This document shows, piece by piece, positions 16,771-24,735 of a DNA stretch of 36,766 nucleotides. The notes beneath the pieces are model-generated. The model ran no database searches, was not told the origin of the DNA, and was given only the letters and a program-made list of their open reading frames with translations. Source of the stretch: an uncultured Bacilli bacterium (GTDB lineage: Bacteria; Bacillota_I; Bacilli_A; RF39; UBA660); contig CAKOOC010000011.1 in NCBI GenBank assembly GCA_934098375.1, forward strand, positions 1 to 36,766, read 5' to 3'. Every line of letters begins with the position of its first letter. Within the stretch, counting starts at the first letter, position 1. Made by a program: the position numbers and the translations under genes.

Positions 16771-18162
16771 TTAAAATTTAAAATATAAAAAGGGATTTGA
16801 TGATGAATCAATAATAAAAGATGTAGATATAATAAGTAAAATAATATAGACAATAGGTTTGATATATCCTACTACGTTAGCAAGTTTATCGTTTTCAGCA
16901 AATTTTTCATTTATATTTTTAATAAATTTAGAACTAGCAATTATTCCTAGCACAAAAATAAGCAAATAATTTTTTAGATAGTATAAGGTTTCAAGATTTA
17001 CAAAATCTAAAGAAGTAAAGGAAAACATATTTTTGATAAATAGAAAGGCTTTACTTAAATCAGTTTCATTAAAAATGACAAAGCCAATGGCAACTATTAC
17101 ATTAGTATAAATAAGACCAATTAGGTGATGTTTATCTAAGAACTTTTGAAAAAACTTTTTTTCGATGATTAAAATAATCGCATAATATAGTCCCCAAAAT
17201 ATAAAATTCCAAGAAGCACCATGCCAAAAGCCGGTAGCAAGCCAAACAATAAAGATATTAAAGGCTCTTCTTAATGGTTTAACGCGGCTTCCTTTTAAAG
17301 GAATATAGATGTAGTCTTTAAACCAAGAAGATAATGAAATGTGCCATCTGCGCCAAAAATCAGTAATACTGAAAGATGCTAATGGGTAATTAAAGTTTTC
17401 TAAAAATTTAAAACCAATCATTAAACCTAGGCCAATTGCCATATCACTGTAACCAGAAAAGTCTAAATATAAAACGAAGGTATCATTAAAAGCTTTAAGC
17501 CAGTATGATAAAATACTAGGAGTATTTAGGGATGCTAGGCTTTTAGAAAAATAAGTTAAGGTATCGGCTAAAATAACTTTTTTGGATAAACCAATAATAA
17601 ATCTGCTGACGCCACTTGAAAAAGAAGTAAAATCCTGTTTAGGATTATCAAGGTTCTTTTCAATATCTGCATATCTTACAATTGGTCCTTCGGCTAAGTG
17701 AGGAAACATAAGTAAATATGTCATGTAATTTAGTAAGTTTTTAGCATCCTTGATTTTGTGCGTATAGATATCAATTAAATAACTAGCGTTTTGAAAAGTA
17801 TAAAAACTAAGACCTAAGGGGATTGCAACTCTAATAAAAGATAAATGAATGCCAGTTAAATTATTTATGTTTTCAATAAAGAAATTATAGTATTTATAAT
17901 AGAAAAGAAGCCCGAAGTTTAAGATAAGTCCTAGAATAAGAAATAATTTAGGATGTTTCTTACCACTAATTTTCTTTCCTAGAAAATAATTTAAACAAGC
18001 CGATATAATTAGTAATGGCACATATTTAATATCGCCATATGCATAAAATATTAAACTAAAAATAATAAGACAAATCTTTTTATATTTCTTAGGTACTAAA
18101 TAATAACATAGTAAGAAAGCAGGCAAAAAGTAATATAAAAATGTCATACTAGAAAAAATCAT
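16771..18162 (-). CDS. MBOAT family O-acyltransferase (AlgI/DltB-like)
   Basis: A 463-aa polytopic membrane acyltransferase that moves an acyl group, usually acetyl, across the membrane. The family core is intact: DFWRRWHISLSSWFKDYIYIPLKGS (268-292) with His274, and LATGFWHGASWNF (308-320) with His314, the conserved membrane His. YLDFSGYSDMAIGL (232-245) is also typical of AlgI/DltB. It is the first gene of a five-gene operon (MBOAT, DHHW, lipoprotein, SGNH, RsmA-like) behind an extended -10 promoter, with AGGAGGG before the ATG. A DltB role is less likely because no dltA or dltC is nearby. Confidence 0.93.
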   Translation of the reverse strand: MIFSSMTFLYYFLPAFLLCYYLVPKKYKKICLIIFSLIFYAYGDIKYVPLLIISACLNYFLGKKISGKKHPKLFLILGLILNFGLLFYYKYYNFFIENINNLTGIHLSFIRVAIPLGLSFYTFQNASYLIDIYTHKIKDAKNLLNYMTYLLMFPHLAEGPIVRYADIEKNLDNPKQDFTSFSSGVSRFIIGLSKKVILADTLTYFSKSLASLNTPSILSYWLKAFNDTFVLYLDFSGYSDMAIGLGLMIGFKFLENFNYPLASFSITDFWRRWHISLSSWFKDYIYIPLKGSRVKPLRRAFNIFIVWLATGFWHGASWNFIFWGLYYAIILIIEKKFFQKFLDKHHLIGLIYTNVIVAIGFVIFNETDLSKAFLFIKNMFSFTSLDFVNLETLYYLKNYLLIFVLGIIASSKFIKNINEKFAENDKLANVVGYIKPIVYIILLIISTSFIIDSSSNPFLYFKF

Positions 18163-18196
18163 AACTCTACCCTCCTACTTTATATTTCCTAATTTG

Positions 18197-18205
18197 ATTA
18201 TATCA
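18197..18205 (-). promoter_or_regulatory. Extended -10 promoter of the MBOAT operon
   Basis: TGATATAAT on the minus strand about 35 bases before the MBOAT start: a perfect TATAAT with a TG extension. No good -35 at 17 bp spacing. Confidence 0.6.
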
Positions 18206-18262
18206 TATTAACTTAATTATAAAAGGTGTTAGACTGCTTATTTGTCACTTTTTGTAAAGAAA

Positions 18263-18301
18263 AGAAAAAACTCTAAATAAAAATTACTTTTTATTAGAGT
18301 T
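18263..18301 (-). terminator. Terminator whose stem includes the last codons of the GT4 gene
   Basis: Arms AACTCTAATAAAAA and TTTTTATTTAGAGTT on the minus strand (18288-18301 and 18269-18283), then a T tract. The 5' arm encodes the final residues (NSNK) of the glycosyltransferase, so terminator and coding sequence overlap. Confidence 0.82.
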
Positions 18302-19480
18302 CATTTCTATTAGTTTTATATAGTTATCATAAATTTCATTAGTTACATCACTCCAGGTTTTATATAAGTCTTGATAAGCTTTTTCACAAACTGTTTTATA
18401 TTTTTTAGGATCACTTAAAACTTCAATTATTTTATCACTATAAGCATCGGGGGAATTCTTACTTATATAACCATTTACATTATCAGTTACGGTGGCACTC
18501 GTTGCAGTATTTTCTAAAAAGATACCCGGTGTTTTTTGACTAGCAGCTTCAATTTGAACAATAGATGAAGCATCATAAAAAGATGGAAACAATAATAAAT
18601 CAGCTCTTTGATAATAAGAAGCAAGCTCCCAGCGATCAGTTATATTACCAGTCATTATAACATCTTCTTCAAGATTTAATTTAGTGATATATTCTTTTAG
18701 TTCTTGCTCATCTTGGCCACTACCTACATAAATCATTTTAAATTTGAAGTGAGGTTTCTTTTCTTTTAAGGCTTTAATGCTATCGGCAATAAATAGAACG
18801 TTTTTTAATTTGTTAATGCGGCCAACAAATAAAAATACTTTATAAGAATTATTTAAATGATGTTTTTTATTAATAAAATTAATAGATTTTTTAGGATCTT
18901 TGACAGGTGTCATTTCGGTAGCGTTATTCATTACTTTAGGCATTCTTTTTACATGATAATCTTCATAAAAAATGCGAGCTATTTCACTATTAACGGCCCA
19001 GCACTCATCACACTTATCAAAGCATTTAATAATTTGATAGTTAATTTTAGAGGCAATTAAATCAGATTTTACATATCTTAGAACATCTCTTTTAAACTGA
19101 GAATGCATAGTAGCAACGCAAGGTATATTATGTTTTTTAGCATACATTATTCCTAGTCTTCCAATCGTAAAGGGAGAGTGGATATGAACGATATCTAAGC
19201 TATACTTACTAAGTTCTTCTTTAAATGATTTATCAAATTTTGGAACTGATAAGGAATAATCAATAAAGGGAACTTTTAAAGAACGACATCTTACTACTTT
19301 ATATGGAAACTCACTGTCATCACCTATACGATTATAATAATCAGGAACAAAAACTATGACATTAGCATATTTGGATAATCTGCGGGCATAGTTATCAATT
19401 ACCATTACTACCCCATCTACAACGGGAAAGAATGAATCATTAAATAGTCCGATTGTTATTTTTTTTGACATAAAACTCAC
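18284..19480 (-). CDS. Glycosyltransferase family 4, diacylglycerol glucosyltransferase-like
   Basis: A 398-aa GT-B enzyme. The N-terminus NDSFFPVVDGVVMVI and the HIHSPFTIGRLG segment are typical of GT4 enzymes that transfer glucose or mannose to lipids (1,2-diacylglycerol 3-glucosyltransferase type). The C-terminal donor domain has LFVGRINKLKNV and DLLLFPSFYDASSIVQIEAAS, the E(x7)E region of the family. The protein is cytoplasmic and probably membrane-associated. It is monocistronic, with an extended -10 promoter upstream and a terminator built into its 3' end. Glycolipid synthesis is the best guess; a capsule or teichoic acid glycosyltransferase cannot be excluded. Confidence 0.83.
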   Translation of the reverse strand: MSFMSKKITIGLFNDSFFPVVDGVVMVIDNYARRLSKYANVIVFVPDYYNRIGDDSEFPYKVVRCRSLKVPFIDYSLSVPKFDKSFKEELSKYSLDIVHIHSPFTIGRLGIMYAKKHNIPCVATMHSQFKRDVLRYVKSDLIASKINYQIIKCFDKCDECWAVNSEIARIFYEDYHVKRMPKVMNNATEMTPVKDPKKSINFINKKHHLNNSYKVFLFVGRINKLKNVLFIADSIKALKEKKPHFKFKMIYVGSGQDEQELKEYITKLNLEEDVIMTGNITDRWELASYYQRADLLLFPSFYDASSIVQIEAASQKTPGIFLENTATSATVTDNVNGYISKNSPDAYSDKIIEVLSDPKKYKTVCEKAYQDLYKTWSDVTNEIYDNYIKLIEMNSNKK

Positions 19481-19490
19481 CTATAATCTC

Positions 19491-19499
19491 AGTATATCA
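19491..19499 (-). promoter_or_regulatory. Extended -10 promoter of the GT4 gene
   Basis: TGATATACT on the minus strand, 10 bases upstream of the start at 19480, with AGGTGAG as ribosome site between them. No clear -35. Confidence 0.45.
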
Positions 19500-19544
19500 T
19501 GAATATTTTATTTTTATTTATTATTTGTACTTATTTGACAGTTA

Positions 19545-20750
19545 CTATTTATTTAACAAGAAATCAATAATATTTTTATGAATAATACCATTTTGAGAAA
19601 AATCAAATGTATCACAAGAAATAACATATTTAGGAAAATTATCTTGAATATTATTATAAACAGCAAATTCTCTATCAATAATTTCATCAGTTAAATGATA
19701 AGCTACTTGATAATATTCTTTTACTTCAAACTTTGTTGCTATAAAATCAATTTCACCGGTTTCTAATGCTCCTACTTTAACGTCATAACCTCTAGATATT
19801 AATTCATTGTAAACAATATTTTCTAAATATGCTCCCATTTGTTTTTTTCTTTCATTATTTGTTACTTGACCTAAACCTAAATCAGTTAAATAATATTTGT
19901 ATTTTCCATTTAATATTCTTTTGCCACGTACATCATATCTATCTGCTTTATTTATTAGCATTGCTCTACACATGTATTCCAAATAATTATATATAGTCAT
20001 TTTGGAAACTTCAATATTTTCACTAAGTAAATAACTTGATAAGCTTTCGGCAGAAAAAGTTTGAGAAGGTGTGGTAATGATAAAGGTTAGTATTTTATTA
20101 AATAAATCAAGATCCTTAATTTTAAATCTTTCGACTATATCTTTAATAACAATTGAATTATATACATCAGATAGATATGTTTTAACTTGAAGTTCATCAT
20201 TCATAGAAAATCTTTGAGGCATTCCTCCCCAAATAATATAATCATCAAATACTTTTTCTAGTTCATATTTATCTTTGTTTTTAATACCTTTAAATTCACA
20301 TACTTCATTAAAAGTGAATGGATAAATTTTAAAACTTACATATCTACCGGCAATATGAGTTGCTAATTCTCCGGAAAGTAAATCACTATTAGAGCCAGTA
20401 ATAAATAATGAAATATTCTCTTTGTATTTAGACTTAAGTGAATTTACTACTTTTTCCCATTTATCTACATTTTGAATTTCATCAAAAAATACATAATATT
20501 TATCATTATTAACTAACTTTTTTTCAATAAAATTATTTAGTTCTTTAGCATTTGTTATATCAATATAATCAGCAAATTCGAAATTAATATATATTATTTG
20601 TTCTTCCTTTATACCAGTTTGTTTTAATTCATCCATTATTTGGGTTAATATAACTGATTTACCACATCTTCTAATTCCTGTTATTACTTTAATTAAATCT
20701 TGTTCATAAAATGGTCTAATGTTTTTTAGATACTTTTCTCTTTTTATCAT
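19545..20750 (-). CDS. AAA family ATPase with C-terminal DUF4143 domain
   Basis: A 401-aa ATPase of the AAA_14/DUF4143 type common in gut bacteria and archaea. Walker A is GIRRCGKS near residue 25, Walker B YVFFDEIQN near 87-95, and sensor-1 region FITGSNSDLLSGELATHIAGRY follows. The C-terminal part contains GxLxENxVYNEL- and GEIDFI-type elements of DUF4143, related to nuclease folds. The cellular function of the family is poorly known; mobile-element or defence roles have been suggested. The ATG at 20750 is preferred over the one at 20759, because the latter overlaps the AGGAG ribosome site. A strong promoter and a palindrome lie upstream. Confidence 0.9.
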   Translation of the reverse strand: MIKREKYLKNIRPFYEQDLIKVITGIRRCGKSVILTQIMDELKQTGIKEEQIIYINFEFADYIDITNAKELNNFIEKKLVNNDKYYVFFDEIQNVDKWEKVVNSLKSKYKENISLFITGSNSDLLSGELATHIAGRYVSFKIYPFTFNEVCEFKGIKNKDKYELEKVFDDYIIWGGMPQRFSMNDELQVKTYLSDVYNSIVIKDIVERFKIKDLDLFNKILTFIITTPSQTFSAESLSSYLLSENIEVSKMTIYNYLEYMCRAMLINKADRYDVRGKRILNGKYKYYLTDLGLGQVTNNERKKQMGAYLENIVYNELISRGYDVKVGALETGEIDFIATKFEVKEYYQVAYHLTDEIIDREFAVYNNIQDNFPKYVISCDTFDFSQNGIIHKNIIDFLLNK

Positions 20751-20769
20751 ATAATTCATCTCCTATTAC

Positions 20770-20798
20770 ATTATAATTCAAATGAATGTCATTGTCAA
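20770..20798 (-). promoter_or_regulatory. Strong sigma-A-type promoter of the AAA/DUF4143 gene
   Basis: TTGACA (20793-20798), 17-bp spacer, TATAAT (20770-20775) on the minus strand: both boxes match consensus perfectly. The palindrome at 20799-20822 abuts the -35 box. Confidence 0.88.
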
Positions 20799-20822
20799 TT
20801 TTGTACAGTGTACTGTACAAAA
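20799..20822. promoter_or_regulatory. Palindromic operator-like site upstream of the AAA/DUF4143 promoter
   Basis: Two perfect 11-base arms TTTTGTACAGT / ACTGTACAAAA with a 2-base centre touch the -35 box. A third half-site TTTTGTACAGTA lies at 20839-20850, facing the first pair across 16 bp. The same half-site recurs in the second copy of the ftsW downstream region (24755-24768). This looks like a regulator binding site; it lacks a T tract and so is unlikely to be a terminator. Confidence 0.55.
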
Positions 20823-20959
20823 TTGTGCTTTTTGCCGGTTTTGTACAGTAGATATATTATTTTATCTTATCACTAATATTAAGAATGATACCGATAGATG
20901 CCATACTTACGAGTAAACTAGAACCACCATAACTTATAAAAGGAAGAGTTACTCCAGTT
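20818..20959. repeat. Direct repeat, left copy, containing a displaced ftsW 3' end
   Basis: 142 bp about 93% identical to 24736-24878, in direct orientation. It holds the last 33 codons of ftsW plus about 40 bp downstream. Identity ends abruptly after ACTCCAGTT on one side and before CAAAATTGTGC on the other. The pair brackets the serine-recombinase element. Confidence 0.9.
20857..20958 (-). pseudogene. Displaced 3' end of ftsW (33 codons plus stop)
   Basis: This fragment encodes TGVTLPFISYGGSS through ISDKIK and the stop, identical in protein sequence to the C-terminus of the intact ftsW at 24776-25858. All base differences inside the codons are synonymous (for example CTC/CTT and TTA/TTG for Leu, ATC/ATT for Ile). 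It has no start and no upstream ftsW sequence. It is most simply the original chromosomal gene end, pushed away when the element inserted. Confidence 0.85.
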
Positions 20960-20988
20960 GCCCTTTATAGTGTGGTAAAAAAATAAGT

Positions 20989-21009
20989 GGTTGCCTTTCG
21001 TATATGATA
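20989..21009. repeat. Left imperfect inverted repeat of the element
   Basis: GGTTGCCTTTCGTATATGATA here matches, inverted, GGTTGCCTTACGATGATA at 24638-24655 (one mismatch and a 3-base gap). It may be a recombinase or regulator binding site or an element end. Confidence 0.5.
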
Positions 21010-21012
21010 TTT

Positions 21013-22625
21013 TTAAACCTTAATAATGCTTGTAAAGCTGGATAACATTTTAAATTTTAAATTAATTTTTACTTCTTTTATAGTACCATGATCATAAATA
21101 ACAATGCTATTTATTAATCTTTTATCAAGGTTCTACTCGGCTTTTTCATACTTACATACTTTTCAACTAAAGCCCTACAACGAGTAAAATTCATTTCAGC
21201 TCGTTCATTTGATAAGTTATTGTATTTAGACTCTAATTTTTCTTTTTCTTTATTTAAAATTTGTAAATTATTTTCGTGATCTTGCGATAATTTTTTAAAA
21301 ATTTCTAGTGATATATGGCCTTCCATTTTATCATTATATAAACTAGATATTGTACTTATTTCCTTATCAATTTTTATTTGTATTGCATCTACATTATTTT
21401 TTAGTTCTAATAAATCTTTATTATAGATATAAACAGAATCTTCCACTAAATTTCTAATATCATAATGTTTTATAAATTCTTCACCAATTTCTTTTAAATA
21501 ATTTATTACATCTTTTTCTAATAAGTCATAGTTTAATCTATTAGGCGTACATCCTGAAGTTTTTCCTTTTCTATTATAGTAATTACAACTTGTATATTTA
21601 GTTTTGGTTTTAGTAGTATTTTTGGATGTAATCCCTAAAGAATGACCACATTTACCACATACAAGTAAGCCCGATAATAAGTACTTATCAAAAGCTTTTT
21701 CCTTTGGTGTTGTATGTCTTTTCTTTATTATTTCTTGTACTTTATCAAAATCTTCCTTACTTATAATTGGCTCATGGGTATTTTTAACTATAATATACTC
21801 TTCTTTTTTGGTTTTACGACATTTTTTATTATTATAACTTATTTTTTCATGTGTGTGCTGAACCATATTACCAATATACATTTCATTGGTTAAAATATTT
21901 CTTAATGTAGAATGTTTCCAAATACCATTTCCGTTATTTTCTGTGACTTTTAAACCTCTAGGCTCTTTTTTATACACTATTGGGATAGGAACTTGTCTTT
22001 CTGTTAATTTTCAGGCAATTACGCAAACTCCTTGGCCATCAAGAGCTAGTGAAAATATTAATTTAACAATTTCACTTGCTTCTGGATCAACAATTAATTT
22101 ATGATGGTTGTTAGGATCTTTCATATAACCATAACAAGGAAAAGAACCGATATATTCTCCTTTTTCTTGTTTTACTCTAAATGAAGATTTTACTTTTTTG
22201 GATACATCTCTTAAATATAAATCATTCACTCCTAATCTTAAACCTAACATTGAATCACCAATTAATGAATCGTATGAATCATTTATAGCAATGTATCTAA
22301 CATTATGTTCTAAAAAAAATTCCTCTATATATTTACCGGTAACGTACATTTCACGTCCTAGTCTTGATAAGTCCTTTGTAATAACGCAATTTATAAGTCC
22401 ATTTTCAATATCTTGAATCATTTCTGTAAAAGCGGGTCTTTCAAAGTTGCCTCCTGAATATCCATCATCAATATATTCTTTAACAAGATTTAAGTTATTG
22501 TGTTTTGCAAATGAATTAATTATCATCCTTTGACTTGAAATTGACGAAGATTCATCAATTTTTCCAATATCATCCTTTGAAAGTCTTAAATAATCTGCGC
22601 ATTTATAAATTTGATTTTCTATCAT
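21013..22625 (-). pseudogene. Large serine recombinase, broken by an in-frame TGA and a frameshift
   Basis: Read through, this encodes a 537-aa recombinase of normal length that would catalyse integration and excision. The N-terminal resolvase domain has YLRLS (12-16), a probable nucleophile Ser28 in SISSQ, DDGYSG and DLSRLGR. Next come the recombinase domain, a zinc ribbon with CGKCGHS and a later Cys pair, then a coiled coil. Two lesions are visible. Codon 205 is TGA (22011-22013) between VCVIA and KLTERQVP, both homologous to intact enzymes. Near the 3' end, a lost base around 21116-21119 shifts the frame: TLIKD stops at 21114 while the family-like continuation LINSIVIYDHGT runs on in the other frame to 21013. 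Confidence 0.88.
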
Positions 22626-22644
22626 AGAATATTATTGCTCCCTT

Positions 22645-22803
22645 TTAATTTTGGGAATTTTCATATAACATATCTTTAAAAAGTAATTTTTTATTATATA
22701 ATTCCTCTTTAAAACTTTTATTTATAATGTCTTTTAGATTTTCACCTTCTTTATTATGTATAAAATCCAATTTTACTATCTTCTTCCCATACATTTTAAT
22801 CAT
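22645..22803 (-). CDS. Small 52-aa ORF upstream of the recombinase
   Basis: ATG at 22803 preceded by AGGTGA, stop TAA at 22645, followed 19 bp later by the recombinase start. The peptide starts MIKMYGKKIVKLDF, is Lys-rich and contains a central amphipathic stretch. Short ORFs are often found directly before large serine recombinases in Firmicutes elements and are probably co-transcribed; function unknown. Good ribosome site and position support it as a real gene. Confidence 0.6.
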   Translation of the reverse strand: MIKMYGKKIVKLDFIHNKEGENLKDIINKSFKEELYNKKLLFKDMLYENSQN

Positions 22804-22916
22804 TAAATCACCTATTTAAAGAATATGATTTTAATTTTGATTTATGTTAATATAGTCAATCACTTTTATTTTGTTTCTTTGAGGCAAACAGTTCATTTTA
22901 CTAAAAATGGTTTAAT

Positions 22917-22949
22917 TGAAAAAAACTAGAAAAATATTATTTCTAGTTT
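22917..22949 (-). terminator. Terminator of the element's cargo operon
   Basis: Arms AAACTAGAA / TTCTAGTTT (22923-22931 and 22941-22949) followed by a T tract on the minus strand, 7 bp beyond the stop of the last cargo gene. Confidence 0.82.
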
Positions 22950-22955
22950 GTGACT

Positions 22956-23264
22956 TTATTTGCAATTAATTGAATCTATTATTTCATTATTTTCTGTATT
23001 AATTATTTCTATTTTAATAATTTTTTTGTTCCTAAACGCATAAAGACTTGGATATGATTTGCTTGCTAATAATAGTAGTTGATGCGTAGTTAATTCGCTT
23101 TTACAAAGGGATTTATAAGTATCAACATCCAATATTCCCTCAAGATCATAATATAAATTTTCTACATTTTTACTTTTACAATTGCTTAATTTAGATGTTC
23201 CATCGGCAAAATAAAATTTAAATCGATATATCAAATCAGTAGATTCATTATAATTATCTTTCAT
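22956..23264 (-). CDS. Hypothetical 102-aa protein, third cargo gene
   Basis: I do not recognise it. It is a small soluble protein, starting with a polar stretch and a beta-rich FKFYFADGTS, with a Leu-rich helix in the middle (HQLLLLASK) and a beta-strand C-terminus. GAGGG precedes the ATG; it begins 12 bp after the second cargo gene and is followed by a terminator, so it ends the operon. Possible roles (immunity, inhibitor or chaperone for the peptidase) are inference from the position only. Confidence 0.68.
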   Translation of the reverse strand: MKDNYNESTDLIYRFKFYFADGTSKLSNCKSKNVENLYYDLEGILDVDTYKSLCKSELTTHQLLLLASKSYPSLYAFRNKKIIKIEIINTENNEIIDSINCK

Positions 23265-23276
23265 AAATATATTCCC

Positions 23277-23567
23277 TCACTTTTTAATACATAGAGTTTT
23301 TTTAATTTCTGACATTCCTAAATCAAAACCATTACCAGCCCAATATCTATAAATACTTTCTTCATCATTTTTGTCACGTTCGAATGAAGGATTATCATTT
23401 ATGAAATCCTCGTAGGATTCATAATATTTATCCCCATGTCCTTCTTTTATATTATCTGGCACGGTATACTCGTATCGATTAACTGAACCATCTTCATTTA
23501 TTTCAGTTTTTGCTACAACCTCGCCTGTATCTACATCACAGCTAAACCACTCACATTTATCTCCCAT
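23277..23567 (-). CDS. Hypothetical acidic 96-aa protein, second cargo gene
   Basis: A very acidic small protein with no signal peptide, containing two Cys near the N-terminus (KCEWFSCD), a TGEVVAKTEINEDGS hairpin-like segment and several Tyr-rich motifs (DKYYESYEDF). I do not recognise the family. AGGAGG precedes the ATG at a good distance. It lies 36 bp after the HExxH gene and 12 bp before the third gene, clearly one operon. High acidity and size resemble immunity or antitoxin proteins, but nothing in the sequence proves it. Confidence 0.68.
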   Translation of the reverse strand: MGDKCEWFSCDVDTGEVVAKTEINEDGSVNRYEYTVPDNIKEGHGDKYYESYEDFINDNPSFERDKNDEESIYRYWAGNGFDLGMSEIKKTLCIKK

Positions 23568-23603
23568 AAAAACCTCCTATTAAAATAATGTTTTAAATAA
23601 AAT

Positions 23604-24365
23604 TTATAGTAATTTCTTTTCTCCTAATTTTAAATTGTCTAAAATATACGTTTCTTTTAAACTATTATAAAGATTGATACCTATTATGTCAAGAAAATCC
23701 AAAATATCTATTTTTCTGTCAAAAACCCTTTGTATGTTATTTAAAATGCTAATCTTATCATTATTAGAGCCATTAATATATTTATTAAATAAATGTTCTG
23801 ATTCTAAAATAGTTTCAATAATAATTTTAATTTTTTTTAATTGCTCTATTGACAGGTTTTTGAAAAGAATTAAATATATTGCATCTTTCAGCATATTAAA
23901 TCTATAATGTTGATTAATAACAAATGTTTTCTGATTTTTATTTAATGAAGCTAATTTATCCATAAATACACTTATTATTTCTTGCTTGTCCATGCTTCTC
24001 ACATCGTATGCTGTTTGTGTATGTATTAGTTCATGAACATAAATACAACTACTCATATGGCTCAAATTATCACCTAAAATAATCGAATTAAAAACAGGCT
24101 CATCTTGTGTCATTATAAATCTTGTTTGCCCATAAAACTGATTTTGAGTTTTTACTAATTTTATGGGTAATTCTAATGGATTTATTATTCTAATAATTCC
24201 ACAATTGAGAAAATAAATATCGTGTAAATTTAAGTCTAACGATGAAAAAAATTGTCTTGCCTCTTCGATAAATAATATGCTGTCTGTTCTAAAACTATCA
24301 TAACTACAATCCACATTACAGTCGTTTAATAATTTTAGTAATTGATACAATTTTGCTGTGTCCAT
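23604..24365 (-). CDS. HExxH putative zinc metallopeptidase, first cargo gene
   Basis: A 253-aa protein with VHELIHT at about 110-116, the HExxH zinc site of gluzincin-type peptidases. A Glu about 14 residues after the second His (DKQE) is a candidate third ligand. The helix before it (SSCIYVHELIH) is hydrophobic as expected for the active-site helix. No signal peptide or membrane segment is seen, so it is probably cytoplasmic. The HExxH region does not have the HELGH of ImmA/IrrE, so I do not assign a family. The ATG at 24365 is used; an upstream TTG at 24374 is possible, and neither has a good ribosome site. A strong promoter lies upstream. Confidence 0.72.
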   Translation of the reverse strand: MDTAKLYQLLKLLNDCNVDCSYDSFRTDSILFIEEARQFFSSLDLNLHDIYFLNCGIIRIINPLELPIKLVKTQNQFYGQTRFIMTQDEPVFNSIILGDNLSHMSSCIYVHELIHTQTAYDVRSMDKQEIISVFMDKLASLNKNQKTFVINQHYRFNMLKDAIYLILFKNLSIEQLKKIKIIIETILESEHLFNKYINGSNNDKISILNNIQRVFDRKIDILDFLDIIGINLYNSLKETYILDNLKLGEKKLL

Positions 24366-24395
24366 TTTAATCAACTCATTTTTGATATAGACTAT

Positions 24396-24424
24396 ATAAT
24401 ATCGTTATGCCATTATTAAGTCAA
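24396..24424 (-). promoter_or_regulatory. Strong sigma-A-type promoter of the cargo operon
   Basis: TTGACT (24419-24424), 17-bp spacer, TATTAT (24396-24401) on the minus strand, about 30 bases before the HExxH gene. Only two positions differ from consensus, so the cargo is likely expressed. Confidence 0.85.
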
Positions 24425-24735
24425 TAATTTTTCGTTTTGTGCAAGTTTTTCTTTAACTTCAAAACAAGTAATAAAAAACTAGTAATAAATTTCTATTCTA
24501 TTCCTTGCTAATTCACTGCTATAATGCATAGTTGCTCCCTTATATTTGGTTGGTAACTATATTACTGATTTAATTAACATTTAACATAATCTAATTTCTT
24601 TCAAAATTAAATATAATAGAACCCTAAAACTGTATGTTATCATCGTAAGGCAACCTATCAAAAAAGTTGCAACTTTTTGTAATTCTTTGTGATTTTTATA
24701 AAATTTTATTTTTTGCGTAAATGAAAATACATTAT
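24425..24735. other. Gene-poor element end with a short ORF relic and a palindrome
   Basis: No full gene. A 16-codon minus-strand ORF (24479-24529) starts with an ATG behind AAGGGAGCAA, nearly the same leader as the recombinase gene, and may be the stump of a second recombinase-type gene. An 18-bp perfect palindrome AAAAAGTTGCAACTTTTT lies at 24661-24678 and the right inverted repeat at 24638-24655. I see nothing else. Confidence 0.4.
24638..24655. repeat. Right imperfect inverted repeat of the element
   Basis: The reverse complement reads GGTTGCCTTACGATGATA and matches the left repeat at 20989-21009. Confidence 0.5.

Noticed and set aside
20857..20958. The orphan ftsW fragment as a small functional gene
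   Set aside because: No start codon or ribosome site; it matches the ftsW C-terminus exactly in protein sequence.
22011..22013. TGA in the recombinase read as Trp or as recoding (Mollicutes code)
   Set aside because: TGA ends several intact genes here (the rsmA-like gene, tadB and tadZ with ATGA overlaps), and normal proteins use TGG for Trp; no recoding signal is seen.
24661..24678. 18-bp palindrome as a terminator for the element
   Set aside because: No downstream T tract beyond the arm itself and no gene ending next to it; kept only as part of the gap note.
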